Shown: piece by piece, positions 45,910-54,660 of the stretch
How positions within the stretch are numbered: the first letter of the stretch is position 1
Layout of the letters: each line of letters opens with the position of its first letter
Source of the DNA: Hephaestia sp. MAHUQ-44
GTDB lineage: Bacteria; Pseudomonadota; Alphaproteobacteria; Sphingomonadales; Sphingomonadaceae
NCBI RefSeq assembly: GCF_023806085.1
Contig: NZ_JAMSLX010000001.1
Span: forward strand, 124,001 to 188,000
Direction: 5' to 3'
Length of the DNA stretch: 64,000 bases
The notes under the pieces: generated by a model
The model's database searches: none
Told to the model about the DNA's origin: nothing
Seen by the model: only the letters and a program-made list of their open reading frames with translations
Program-made: the position numbers and the translations under genes

Positions 45910-46857
45910 ATGGGGGCCGACGAAACGGGGCTGGTAGCCGATATCGGCCGCCAATCGGTGCGCTTTGGGCTGAGCGGCGGCGCTTGCGGACTCGCGCCGC
46001 GCGCCGTCCAGCATTTCAATACTGCCGACCATCCCACCTTTACCAGCGCGCTCGTCGCCTATCTGCGCCAGATGGGACTGGAAAACCGGACGTTGCCGAG
46101 TGCGCTGGCGATCGCGGGCGCGGTGCGCGGCGACGTCGTCAACATGACCGGCAGCCGCTGGTATATCTCGCTCACCGGGGTCGAAGCCGTGTTGCGCGCG
46201 CGTCCTACCGCGCTCAACGAATGCGCGGCCGTCGCGCTCGCCTTGACCCAGCTTCCCGACAGCGTCTTCATGCCGCTTCCCGGCCCAACAATGCGCCCGG
46301 CACGCCCCGGGGGCACCTTCCTGCTGGTCGGCCCCGGCACCGGGCTCGGCGTCTCGGCGCTTGTGACCGCCGGCGACCGGTTCGTACCGGTACAAAGCGA
46401 GGCCGCGCATATGACGTTCGCCGCGCGCACCCCCGAAGAAGCGCGGATCGTCGATTATCTCGCACGCAAGGCACGCCCGGCGAGCAACGAAGCGCTGCTG
46501 AGCGGCGCCGGGCTCGTCACCGCCTATGAGGCATTGAGCGACGGCAACACGCTGGCACCCGAGGAAATCACCCGCAGCGCCGCACGCGATCCCATCGCGC
46601 ACGCCGCGCTTACCACCTTCATCGGCGCGCTCGGATCGGTGATCGGCGATCTCGTGCTTGCTTTCGGCGCATGGGACGGGGTGTTTCTGACCGGCGCCAT
46701 CTCGCGCGCATTGCATCATCAACTCGCCGACCCGCTGTTACGCCGTCGAATGACCGACAAGGCTGCTTTCGGCCGCCAGCTCGCCGAGGTTCCGATCACC
46801 GTGGTCAATCGCAACGATCTCGAACTGCTGGGCGCCGCTGCCGCGCTGGCGGGGTAG
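45910..46857 (+). CDS. glk: Glucokinase (Glk family)
   Basis: 315 residues. ATP-dependent glucose phosphorylation. ADIGRQSVRFGL is the N-terminal phosphate-binding loop (usually D-GGTN-R, here altered), and FLLVGPGTGLGVSALV matches the Glk nucleotide-binding signature. VQSEAAHMTFAA is the glucose-binding Glu/His segment. The ATG at 45910 follows GAGGAG. Assignment to Glk is good, but the degenerate first motif (GRQSV in place of GGTN) is noted. Confidence 0.85.
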   Translation: MGADETGLVADIGRQSVRFGLSGGACGLAPRAVQHFNTADHPTFTSALVAYLRQMGLENRTLPSALAIAGAVRGDVVNMTGSRWYISLTGVEAVLRARPTALNECAAVALALTQLPDSVFMPLPGPTMRPARPGGTFLLVGPGTGLGVSALVTAGDRFVPVQSEAAHMTFAARTPEEARIVDYLARKARPASNEALLSGAGLVTAYEALSDGNTLAPEEITRSAARDPIAHAALTTFIGALGSVIGDLVLAFGAWDGVFLTGAISRALHHQLADPLLRRRMTDKAAFGRQLAEVPITVVNRNDLELLGAAAALAG

Positions 46858-46868
46858 CGCCCGCACAC

Positions 46869-46903
46869 GAAAAAGGGGCCGGCGGATATGATCCACCGGC
46901 CCC
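46869..46903 (-). terminator. Rho-independent terminator of the outer-membrane barrel gene
   Basis: Perfect 8-bp stem GGGGCCGG / CCGGCCCC with a 13-nt loop, followed on the minus strand by TTTTTCGTG. Lies between glk and the minus-strand barrel gene and could also stop glk transcripts. Confidence 0.8.
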
Positions 46904-46923
46904 TTGCCGTAGCAATGTCGCGA

Positions 46924-47493
46924 TCAGAACGCCGCGATCAACCCCGCCATCGGGCGGAAGCTGTGCGCATTGCCATAGGTGTCGACCTCGAGCCGAACGC
47001 GGACGTTGCTCTTGCCACCGCTCATCGCGGCAGGCGCGAACTCGGTGCCGACGCCGTAGACCATCTCGCCGTAATCGCCGCTGTTCTTGCCGAGCGCGTC
47101 GAAATTGACCCAGCGATAGCCGACCTTGCCGTAGAACAGCCCGCTATCCCCCGAACGGACGCCGAAGCGGCCCGCGGCGCCATATTCCCAATCGATATCG
47201 CCGGTGAAACCCTTGGCAACGCTGCCTTCGGCGCCGACGAACAGCGGGCCGACGGGCACGTTCACACCCACGACGCCCTCGACGAGACCGCCCTTGTAGC
47301 TGCCGCTCGCAGGCATCGGGATACCCGAATGGGTGGCTTCGTTGTCGAAGCGCTCATAGCCGCCCAGGATGCCGACATAGGGCTGGATGGCGCGCGTGTT
47401 GCCCGACGATTCGACCGCATCGCCATCCTGCGCCATCGCCGGAACGGCGACGAACACGGCCGCCGCAGCAGCCGTCCAGAAAATCTTACGCAT
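46924..47493 (-). CDS. Small outer-membrane beta-barrel protein
   Basis: 189 residues. Signal peptide with cleavage after VPAMAQ. The mature part has alternating-residue strands and Gly/aromatic turns (YVGILGGYERFDN; VGVNVPVGPLFVGAEGSVA; GAAGRFGVRSG; LFYGKVGYRWVNF) and a C-terminal Phe (GLIAAF), as in 8-strand OmpA/OmpW-like barrels. AGAGGAA precedes the ATG. Followed by a strong terminator, so it is probably transcribed alone. The 201-bp gap upstream shows no ORF. Confidence 0.82.
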   Translation of the reverse strand: MRKIFWTAAAAAVFVAVPAMAQDGDAVESSGNTRAIQPYVGILGGYERFDNEATHSGIPMPASGSYKGGLVEGVVGVNVPVGPLFVGAEGSVAKGFTGDIDWEYGAAGRFGVRSGDSGLFYGKVGYRWVNFDALGKNSGDYGEMVYGVGTEFAPAAMSGGKSNVRVRLEVDTYGNAHSFRPMAGLIAAF

Positions 47494-47694
47494 GGGGAAA
47501 TTCCTCTTGTTGTACCCGTTACATCAGCCGGCGCCCGAGAGGGTCGCGGGTCGGCCACGGTCATCCTAACAGGCCACGCCCCGAATTGTTGCATTGCAGT
47601 GACAGAAAATACACAGATTTCGTCGACTGTTGCGTCCAAGACACGCTTTCTTTCGCTGCGATGAACAAATCATGCCGCAGCGCAAACAAAGCCG

Positions 47695-48375
47695 TCAGGA
47701 TTGGGGGTCGATCACCGCCTTGACGATGTGCCAGCTCTTATCCTCGGCGCTCGCGCCCGGAATTTCAGCGGTGCGGTGGAGTGTGATCGAGCCGCGCATA
47801 TTGAAAGGCCGCTCGCCATCCTTGAGCGTGCCATAAATCTGCACAGGCACCTCGACATAACGCTGCCCGGCCCCCGCATCGACGCGGCCCGGCGCACCGA
47901 TATTGGCGTGATAGGCGTGATATTGGCCAAAGCCCGCCGCAAACGCGTCGGCGCTCATCCCCGAGGCCTTGCCGCCGTCGCTCCAGAGCTGCCACGCCGC
48001 GCGATACTTCCTTTGTTCGAGCAAGGCGTAATAGGTCTGAACGACACTCGCTGCGCCTTGCGCGCTTTCAGGCGTGAAGGGCGCTTCGGCAACCGGCGTG
48101 CGATCGTCGGGCAGGCCGCCGGGTTCGCCCGGTGCCGGCGGAGTGGCAAGCGGACTTGGCGCGGGCAGCGGCCGCATCCGCGGCGCGGGCATTGGCTGAT
48201 TCTCAAGCGCGTTGGCGGCATAAGTGTCGATATCGCCCTGCGCCTCGGTCGCTGCCGCATTGATATCGATCGCATTGAGTGCTTCACGCGCGCCGTTGCC
48301 GATCGTGGTTGGCTCGTTTTCCCCACACGCGGCCAACGCCAGCGACAGAACCACGACGCTCAAACTGCGATGCAC
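47695..48375 (-). CDS. Lipoprotein of unknown function
   Basis: 226 residues. Leader ends LALAACGE (lipobox). A Pro-rich linker (about 62-90) leads to a domain starting SAQGAASVVQTYYALLEQRK and ending KSWHIVKAVIDPQS, which looks like a NTF2-like/DUF4019-type fold; that is a weak judgement. The start codon is GTG at 48375. No clear operon partner. Confidence 0.72.
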   Translation of the reverse strand: MHRSLSVVVLSLALAACGENEPTTIGNGAREALNAIDINAAATEAQGDIDTYAANALENQPMPAPRMRPLPAPSPLATPPAPGEPGGLPDDRTPVAEAPFTPESAQGAASVVQTYYALLEQRKYRAAWQLWSDGGKASGMSADAFAAGFGQYHAYHANIGAPGRVDAGAGQRYVEVPVQIYGTLKDGERPFNMRGSITLHRTAEIPGASAEDKSWHIVKAVIDPQS

Positions 48376-48454
48376 GATCCGTATCCCGATCCACGATAAT
48401 GAGAAGACGCCCCAGAGCCGGGCACCGTAAATCTAACGACCCGATCCGGCCGGC

Positions 48455-48823
<369 letters not shown>

Positions 48824-48917
48824 CGTCCGTCTCCACGCGCCGCGCATGTGCCTGCCAAGTCTCTCGCGAACGGCAAAGGAGGGATGACGGTTCCCGTAAC
48901 CTGCGGTGAAATGACGG

Positions 48918-50147
48918 TCAGGCGGGTTTAAACAGGCGGCCGCGCTCGACCACGGCAACGATCGCCAGCGACACCAGCCCGGCGATAAAGAAGCCGAGCG
49001 AGAGCGGGATCGTCGTGCCGTCGAACGCCTGGCCGATCACGGCGCCGATCAGCGCCCCGAACGTGACCGTGACGAAGCCCTGCACGCTCGAAGCGGTACC
49101 CGCGATCGCGCCCATATTCTCCATCGCCATCGCCGAGAAATTTGACGTGGCGAGCCCGAAGCACCCCATCGTCAGCGCCTGGATGACAGCAAAAGTGACG
49201 AGCGTCTCCCACCCCGCCAGCGTAACGACGAGGTGCAGCCCCGAACACAGGATGAGCCCAACCAGCGCCGAATGCGAGATCCGCCGCGTGCCCACCGCCA
49301 TCACGATCCGTGAATTGAGGAAGTTCGCGATCGCCATCGTCGAAGCGACGGCTGCAAACACCGCCACCAGCAGCCCCGGCGCCTCGAACACGTCGAAGAT
49401 GATCTGCTGCACCGAATTGATGAAGCCGTACAGCGCACCAAGCAAGGCGGTCGAGGCCAGCGTATAGCCCAATGACCAGCGCTCGGTAACGGTCATCCGC
49501 CAGCCGCCGACCAGGCGCCGGAGCGAGAGTGGCATCCGATCGATCGGATGCAGCGTCTCGGGCATCCGCCACCAGAACCACAGCATCACCCCCGCCGAGA
49601 TCACACCGATCATGGCAAAGATCAGCCGCCACGATCCGAACAGCAGGATCGCCTGCCCCACCGTCGGCGCAAGCACCGGCGCGGCCATGAAAACGATGAA
49701 GGCAAGGCTCATCACGCGCGCCATCGCGCGACCCGAATAGCAATCGCGCACCAGCGCCACCGTCACCACGCGCGACGCCGCGATCGCGGTGCCGCCGATA
49801 AAGCGCGCGATCAGAAGCAGTTCGAAGCTTGCCGAAAACGCCGCGACGAAATTGGCAATCACATAGGCTGCCAACGCCGCCCCGAGCACGGGCCTGCGCC
49901 CGAAACGATCGGCGAGTGGTCCATGTGCCAATTGCGCGACACCGAAGCCGATCAGGAAAGCGGTGATGACGAGTTGGCGCTCGTTCGCGGTCTTGACCCC
50001 CAACGCCTCGCCGATCGCCGGCAGCGCGGGCAGCATCGAATCGATCCCGAGCGCGGTCAGCGCCATCAGCGCCGCCACGAGCGCCACGAACTCGCGAAAG
50101 CCGAGCGGTGGCGCGTTGGGCGTGATCCTGGCGGGCTGGGTGCTCAT
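48918..50147 (-). CDS. MFS drug-resistance exporter, Bcr/CflA family
   Basis: 409 residues with 12 membrane helices. Motifs GIDSMLPALPAIGEAL, FLIGFGVAQLAHGPLADRFGRRPVL (motif A) and LIARFIGGTAIAASRVVTVALVRD are typical of the Bcr/CflA subfamily. Exports drugs such as bicyclomycin, or other small compounds, in exchange for protons. The ATG at 50147 was chosen; an in-frame ATG at 50162 is also possible, with neither having a strong Shine-Dalgarno. Confidence 0.9.
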   Translation of the reverse strand: MSTQPARITPNAPPLGFREFVALVAALMALTALGIDSMLPALPAIGEALGVKTANERQLVITAFLIGFGVAQLAHGPLADRFGRRPVLGAALAAYVIANFVAAFSASFELLLIARFIGGTAIAASRVVTVALVRDCYSGRAMARVMSLAFIVFMAAPVLAPTVGQAILLFGSWRLIFAMIGVISAGVMLWFWWRMPETLHPIDRMPLSLRRLVGGWRMTVTERWSLGYTLASTALLGALYGFINSVQQIIFDVFEAPGLLVAVFAAVASTMAIANFLNSRIVMAVGTRRISHSALVGLILCSGLHLVVTLAGWETLVTFAVIQALTMGCFGLATSNFSAMAMENMGAIAGTASSVQGFVTVTFGALIGAVIGQAFDGTTIPLSLGFFIAGLVSLAIVAVVERGRLFKPA

Positions 50148-50253
50148 GCTGCGCTGCGTCATGCCCGAAAGCCGATGCCGCGTCACCCCGTCTTGACGCG
50201 TGCCGCGGATGACCCTAGTGTATTGCTCAAGCAACACACGAAGGAGCCATCGC

Positions 50254-50757
50254 ATGTGGCGCTCGCTGATCCTCCTCACCGCCGTCGCGCCGCTGGCGGC
50301 GTGCGGCTCGAACGACGGGCCGGGCACAACGATCTCGATCAATGGCACCGATGGTGACGGCGGCGGCAATGTCACCGCACGCGCCGATGGCGTGTCGGGC
50401 AAGGTATCGGTCGCGCTGCCGGGGTTTTCGGGCGAACTCAAGCTGCCCAAAATGCACCTGGATGCGAAGGATTTCGACCTGAACGGGGTGCCGCTCTATC
50501 CCGGATCGCAGATCGCCAACATCGCGGTCGATGCCAAAAACGGGAACGGCGGCGTGGTGACGGTCGATTTCGACAGCCCGGCCGCGCCCGCAACGGTCCG
50601 CGACTGGTTCAAGCAGAGACTCGAGGCCGCGGGCTTCGCGTTGACTGCGACAGGCGACAACCTGGTCGGCACCACCGACGAGGGCAAACCCTTCCGGCTC
50701 ACGCTCGCCCCGGCGGCGAGCGACCATGCGACCGGCAAGATCGTCGTCAGCGGCTAA
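50254..50757 (+). CDS. Lipoprotein of unknown function
   Basis: 167 residues. Leader ends APLAACGSN. After a Gly/Asp linker there is a domain with LKLPKMHLDAKDFDLNGVPLYPGS and AAPATVRDWFKQRLEAAGFALT that resembles small periplasmic ligand-binding lipoproteins; I do not recognise the family. The ATG at 50254 has AAGGAG 7 nt upstream. Divergent from the MFS exporter with a 106-bp gap. Confidence 0.75.
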   Translation: MWRSLILLTAVAPLAACGSNDGPGTTISINGTDGDGGGNVTARADGVSGKVSVALPGFSGELKLPKMHLDAKDFDLNGVPLYPGSQIANIAVDAKNGNGGVVTVDFDSPAAPATVRDWFKQRLEAAGFALTATGDNLVGTTDEGKPFRLTLAPAASDHATGKIVVSG

Positions 50758-50835
50758 CCGGTTGTTCGGGGCGGCATCAGAGTTCTATATTGATCGTTTC
50801 CACGGCTTCACCGAATGCACATGGGTTCGATCGTT

Positions 50836-51789
50836 ATGCTGGATACGCCCGCCGCTCAGGTTCCAACGCTCAGTCTCGCCGATCAGGCACGCGATCCCGA
50901 CGGTTTCGCGACGGCATTCGGCGGCTCGTTCGAGCGATTCGGCTTCGCGATCGTCGCCGATCACGGCATCGATCCACAATTGATCTCGCGCGCCTGGGCG
51001 CTCACCGAAGCATTGTTCGATCGTCCCGACGAAGAAAAGCGCGGCTATCACATTCCCGGCGGCGGCGGCGCGCGCGGCTACACGCCGTTCAAGACCGAGA
51101 TCGCCAAGGGCGCGACGGCGGTCGACCTCAAGGAATTCTGGCACGTCGGCCGCGATCTGGCCGCGGGCCACAAATATGCCCATGCGATGGCGCCCAATGT
51201 CTGGCCCGACCAGCCCGAGGGCTTCCGCGACACTTTCATCGACCTGTTCGCCGCGTTCGACACCGCAGGCGACAGACTTCTCTCGGCCATCGCGCGCCAC
51301 CTCGGGCTCGCCCCCGACTGGTTCGATCACGCGGTCCACGACGGCAATTCGGTGCTGCGCCTGCTCCATTATCCGCCGATCCCCGCCGATGCCGAGGGCG
51401 TGCGTGCGGGCGCGCATGAAGACATCAACCTCATCACGCTGCTGCTCGGCGCCGAGGAAGCCGGACTCGAACTGCTCGACAAGGACGGCCGCTGGCTGGC
51501 GATCCGGCCGCCCGAAGGCGCAATGGTGGTAAACGTCGGCGATATGTTGCAGCGGCTGACCAACCATGTTCTGCCCTCGACCACGCACCGCGTCGTCAAC
51601 CCGCCGCCCGAACGGCGCGGCCATTCGCGCTACTCGATGCCCTTCTTCCTCCATCCCGCACCCGATTTCCTGATTAGGACACTGCCGGGCTGCATCACCG
51701 CCGACCGTCCCGATCAATATCCCGCGCCGATCACCGCGCACGATTACCTGCACGAACGGCTGGTCGAAATCGGGCTGGTGACAAAATAA
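50836..51789 (+). CDS. 2-oxoglutarate/Fe(II)-dependent oxygenase, isopenicillin N synthase family
   Basis: 317 residues. The N-terminal DIOX_N domain has GFAIVADHGIDPQLI. The double-stranded beta-helix has the metal triad in AHEDINLITLL (His, Asp) and STTHRVVNP (distal His), and the 2OG-binding Arg-x-Ser in HSRYSMPFF. Couples oxidation of an unknown substrate to 2-oxoglutarate decarboxylation. In-frame ATGs at 50815 and 50821 are also possible starts. Confidence 0.9.
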   Translation: MLDTPAAQVPTLSLADQARDPDGFATAFGGSFERFGFAIVADHGIDPQLISRAWALTEALFDRPDEEKRGYHIPGGGGARGYTPFKTEIAKGATAVDLKEFWHVGRDLAAGHKYAHAMAPNVWPDQPEGFRDTFIDLFAAFDTAGDRLLSAIARHLGLAPDWFDHAVHDGNSVLRLLHYPPIPADAEGVRAGAHEDINLITLLLGAEEAGLELLDKDGRWLAIRPPEGAMVVNVGDMLQRLTNHVLPSTTHRVVNPPPERRGHSRYSMPFFLHPAPDFLIRTLPGCITADRPDQYPAPITAHDYLHERLVEIGLVTK

Positions 51790-51923
51790 GCCGGCGCCGC
51801 CAAATTCGTCTGCCACGCTGACCTTGTTTCGAAGCCCAAAGTGCCGCTAGAGCGGCCCTGTGGCGCGGGCCGTACGGCCAATGCTGAAACGAGTTCTCCA
51901 CGACAGATGAAAAAGGGACTTGC

Positions 51924-53213
51924 ATGACCGACCCCTTGCGCGTTGCGATCGCCGGCCTCGGCACGGTGGGCGCCGGCGTGATCAAGCTGCTCGACGCCAA
52001 TGGCGCGCTGATCGCGCGCCGCGCTGGTCGTCCAATCGAGATCGTCGCGGTCTCCGCGCGCGACCGCGCCAAGGATCGCGGCGTCGATATCACCCGTTTC
52101 GAATGGGTCGATGATACCGGCGCGCTGGCGCGACACGTCGGCGCCGACGTGGTCGTCGAACTGATCGGCGGGTCGGACGGCCCTGCGCTCACGCTCGCCC
52201 GCGAAACGCTCAAAGCGGGTCGCCATTTCGTCACCGCCAACAAGGCGATGATCGCGCATCACGGGCTCGAACTCGCGCGTGCCGCCGAAACCACCAACGC
52301 CGCGCTCAAGTTCGAGGCCGCGGTCGCGGGCGGTATCCCGGTGATCAAGGGCTTGCGCGAAGGCGCCGCCGCGAACGAGATCGCACGCGTCTACGGCGTG
52401 CTCAACGGCACCTGCAATTTCATCCTCACCAAGATGGAAAGCGAAGGCCGCGATTTCGGTGACGTGCTCGCCGAGGCGCAGGCGCTGGGCTATGCCGAGG
52501 CCGATCCGAGCTTCGACATCGACGGCGTCGACGCCGCGCACAAGCTCGCGATCCTCGCCAGCCTTGCCTTCGGCACGCGGCCCGCATTCGATCAGGTCGC
52601 GATCACCGGCATCCGCAACGTCATCGCCGCCGACATCGCCGAGGCCGCCTCGCTCGGTTATCGCATCCGTCTGGTCGGGGTCGCCGAGGCGAACGGCACC
52701 GGGATGTTCCAGCGCGTCCATCCGCACCTCGTCCCGCTCGATCATCCGCTGGCGCATGTCGCGGGCTCGCTCAACGCCGTCGTCGCCGAGGGCAATTTCG
52801 TCGGCCGGCTGTTCTTCGAAGGTGCAGGCGCGGGCGATGGCCCGACCGCGAGCGCGGTGGTCGCCGATCTGATCGACATCGCGCGCGGCGAATTCGGCCC
52901 CGCCTTTGCGATGCCCGCCGATGCGCTTTCGGCTGAAGCCGGGGCCGATACCGGCGACCGCCGCAGCCGCGCCTATCTGCGCTTCACGGTTGCCGACAAG
53001 CTGGGCGTGCTCGCCGAGATCGCCGCGGCAATGCGCGATGCCGGCGTCTCGATCGAGAGCCTGATCCAGCGCGGCGCGATGCCCGACGGCAGCGTGGTGG
53101 TCGCGATCGTCACCCACGAAGGCCCCGAACGCAGCGTCGCGGCCGCCCTCGATCAGCTCAGCGGCTCGTCGAGCCTCGCGGGCGCGCCGATGTGGATGCC
53201 GATTCTGGGCTAG
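51924..53213 (+). CDS. hom: Homoserine dehydrogenase
   Basis: 429 residues. Reduces aspartate semialdehyde to homoserine, the branch point to threonine and methionine. The NAD(P) loop is GLGTVGAGVI (residues about 11-20); ANKAMIAHHG and AAVAGGIPVIKGLREG are the dehydrogenase signatures; a C-terminal ACT regulatory domain (LRFTVADKLGVLAEIAAAM) gives threonine feedback in the family. AAAGGGA lies before the ATG. Its TAG stop is the first three bases of repeat family B. Confidence 0.96.
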   Translation: MTDPLRVAIAGLGTVGAGVIKLLDANGALIARRAGRPIEIVAVSARDRAKDRGVDITRFEWVDDTGALARHVGADVVVELIGGSDGPALTLARETLKAGRHFVTANKAMIAHHGLELARAAETTNAALKFEAAVAGGIPVIKGLREGAAANEIARVYGVLNGTCNFILTKMESEGRDFGDVLAEAQALGYAEADPSFDIDGVDAAHKLAILASLAFGTRPAFDQVAITGIRNVIAADIAEAASLGYRIRLVGVAEANGTGMFQRVHPHLVPLDHPLAHVAGSLNAVVAEGNFVGRLFFEGAGAGDGPTASAVVADLIDIARGEFGPAFAMPADALSAEAGADTGDRRSRAYLRFTVADKLGVLAEIAAAMRDAGVSIESLIQRGAMPDGSVVVAIVTHEGPERSVAAALDQLSGSSSLAGAPMWMPILG

Positions 53214-53270
53214 AGTGATTTCGAACCAGATGGAATCATCTGGCGACTCGGAAATCACGGCAAACAAAAG
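53211..53270 (+). repeat. 60-bp dispersed hairpin repeat, family B, copy 3
   Basis: The best-preserved copy: outer stem GTGATTTC / GAAATCAC encloses inner stem CCAGATG-GAAT-CATCTGG. Begins exactly at the hom stop codon (TAG). Other copies at 2804-2863 and 16630-16689. Confidence 0.88.
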
Positions 53271-53275
53271 ATAAT

Positions 53276-53316
53276 CTAGGGACGATCTGGTTCGATTAGA
53301 ACCGAATCGTCCCTAG
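53276..53316. terminator. Bidirectional hairpin between hom and the PMT gene
   Basis: 11-bp stem CTAGGGACGAT / ATCGTCCCTAG with an inner GGTTC / GAACC pair. It is flush with the minus-strand gene end: the stop codon of the PMT gene is the CTA of its right arm (53313-53315). Without a T-run; probably works for both converging transcripts. Confidence 0.65.
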
Positions 53317-54557
53317 ATCCAGCGCGCGAACCACGTCCAGCGTTGGAACGCATCGGGCCCGGCAAGCGGCATCGCGGCAATGATCGGGTAGAAATAGACG
53401 AACAGGGCGCCGGCGAGGATCACGAATCCCGCCTGCCGCCCTTTGCTCGCATGAAGATCGAGCGCGGCCGCGAGCGCGGGGCACAGAAACAGGCTGGGCA
53501 GGAAATAATAATAAAAGAAACCCAGGGATTTGGGGATCACGATCCACGGCAGATAGGCGCCCACCCATAGAGCCGCGATCGTCAGCAGCGGCGCCGATCG
53601 GTCGCGCACCCCCGCCCACAGGCACGCCGCCAATGCGACCAGCCCGCCCCACAGGATCACCGGGTTGCCGATCATCAGGATGCCGCGCATCGCGCCGTCG
53701 GCGGGTTCGTAGAAATACCAGATCGGCCGCAGCATCAGCGGCCAGCTCCACCATGCCGACTGATAGGGATGCGGCGGCAGCACGTGCGTCTGCTCGGCGT
53801 AGATGGTGAGCTGGAACGGCAAGAGCGCCGCCAGCGTCAGCGGATCGCGCGCATAGAAAAAGGCCGGCAGGAAAGTGAGCAAATACGCCACCGCCGCCCC
53901 CAGCGTGAGCGCGAGCAACAGTGGCAGAGTGCCCACCCCAGCCCAATGCACGCGCCCGCCCACCCCGCGCCGGCGCAGAATGAGGATCGCAACCCCGGCA
54001 TAGCCAAGGAACGGCACCGCCGCCCATTTGCATCCGATCGCCAGCCCGATCAGGGCACCGCCCAGCGTGACCCCGGCGAACGCGCGGCCTCCCGCCGCGC
54101 GCATCGACGCCAGCAGCACCACGATGCCACTGACCACGAACGCGGCCATGAACCCGTCGAGCATCGCGATCCGCGCCTGAACGAACAAGGTGATGTTGAG
54201 CATCGCGAACAGCGCGGCGAGCACCGCCGGGCGCATCCGGCCCAGCACCTGCCAGGTGATCGCGAACAGCGCGACGACGGTGACGGCCCCCGCGACGGTC
54301 GAAAAGAACCGCCAGCCGAGGCTATTGTCCCCGAACAGCGCGATTCCCGCCGCGATGATCGCCTTGCCGAGCAGCGGATGTTCGGTGTTCACGGGGGTCG
54401 CCAGCGCCAGCAGCGTCCGCGCGGCCGGGACATAATGAACCTCGTCGAACACGAGGATATGCGGCATAGCGACGCGGAACAGGAACAGCGCTTCGGCGAC
54501 CAGCCCCAGCAGCGCGGCGACCAGCATCGGACGGAGGCGAGGGCGCGCGGCAATCAT
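53313..54557 (-). CDS. PMT-family (GT39-like) dolichyl/polyprenyl-phosphate mannosyltransferase
   Basis: 414 residues, polytopic, about ten membrane helices. Opening DEVHYVPAARTLL with the acidic catalytic pair (FDEVHY) in the first periplasmic loop, EHPLLGKAIIAAG and later GDNSLGWRFFS are classic for bacterial protein O-mannosyltransferase-like (PMT) enzymes. Uses a lipid-linked sugar on the outer leaflet and transfers it to protein or envelope glycan. The ATG at 54557 was taken because the upstream extension is not hydrophobic. The gene is divergent from metZ. Confidence 0.87.
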   Translation of the reverse strand: MIAARPRLRPMLVAALLGLVAEALFLFRVAMPHILVFDEVHYVPAARTLLALATPVNTEHPLLGKAIIAAGIALFGDNSLGWRFFSTVAGAVTVVALFAITWQVLGRMRPAVLAALFAMLNITLFVQARIAMLDGFMAAFVVSGIVVLLASMRAAGGRAFAGVTLGGALIGLAIGCKWAAVPFLGYAGVAILILRRRGVGGRVHWAGVGTLPLLLALTLGAAVAYLLTFLPAFFYARDPLTLAALLPFQLTIYAEQTHVLPPHPYQSAWWSWPLMLRPIWYFYEPADGAMRGILMIGNPVILWGGLVALAACLWAGVRDRSAPLLTIAALWVGAYLPWIVIPKSLGFFYYYFLPSLFLCPALAAALDLHASKGRQAGFVILAGALFVYFYPIIAAMPLAGPDAFQRWTWFARWI

Positions 54558-54660
54558 CGCCCAGCGGCATAGCGCGGTGCCCGAGGTGCAGGAAGGCTTG
54601 GGGCTTGCCAAAAGGAAAGAGCGTTGACGCGCGGGTATCGCCGCTTGCAAAGCGAGGGTC

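Noticed and set aside
54558-54660. SAM-II riboswitch before metZ
   Set aside because: A TTGCAAAGCG-like segment recalls it, but the P1 stem and the GCUAAA pseudoknot strand are absent. Kept only as a low-interest leader structure.
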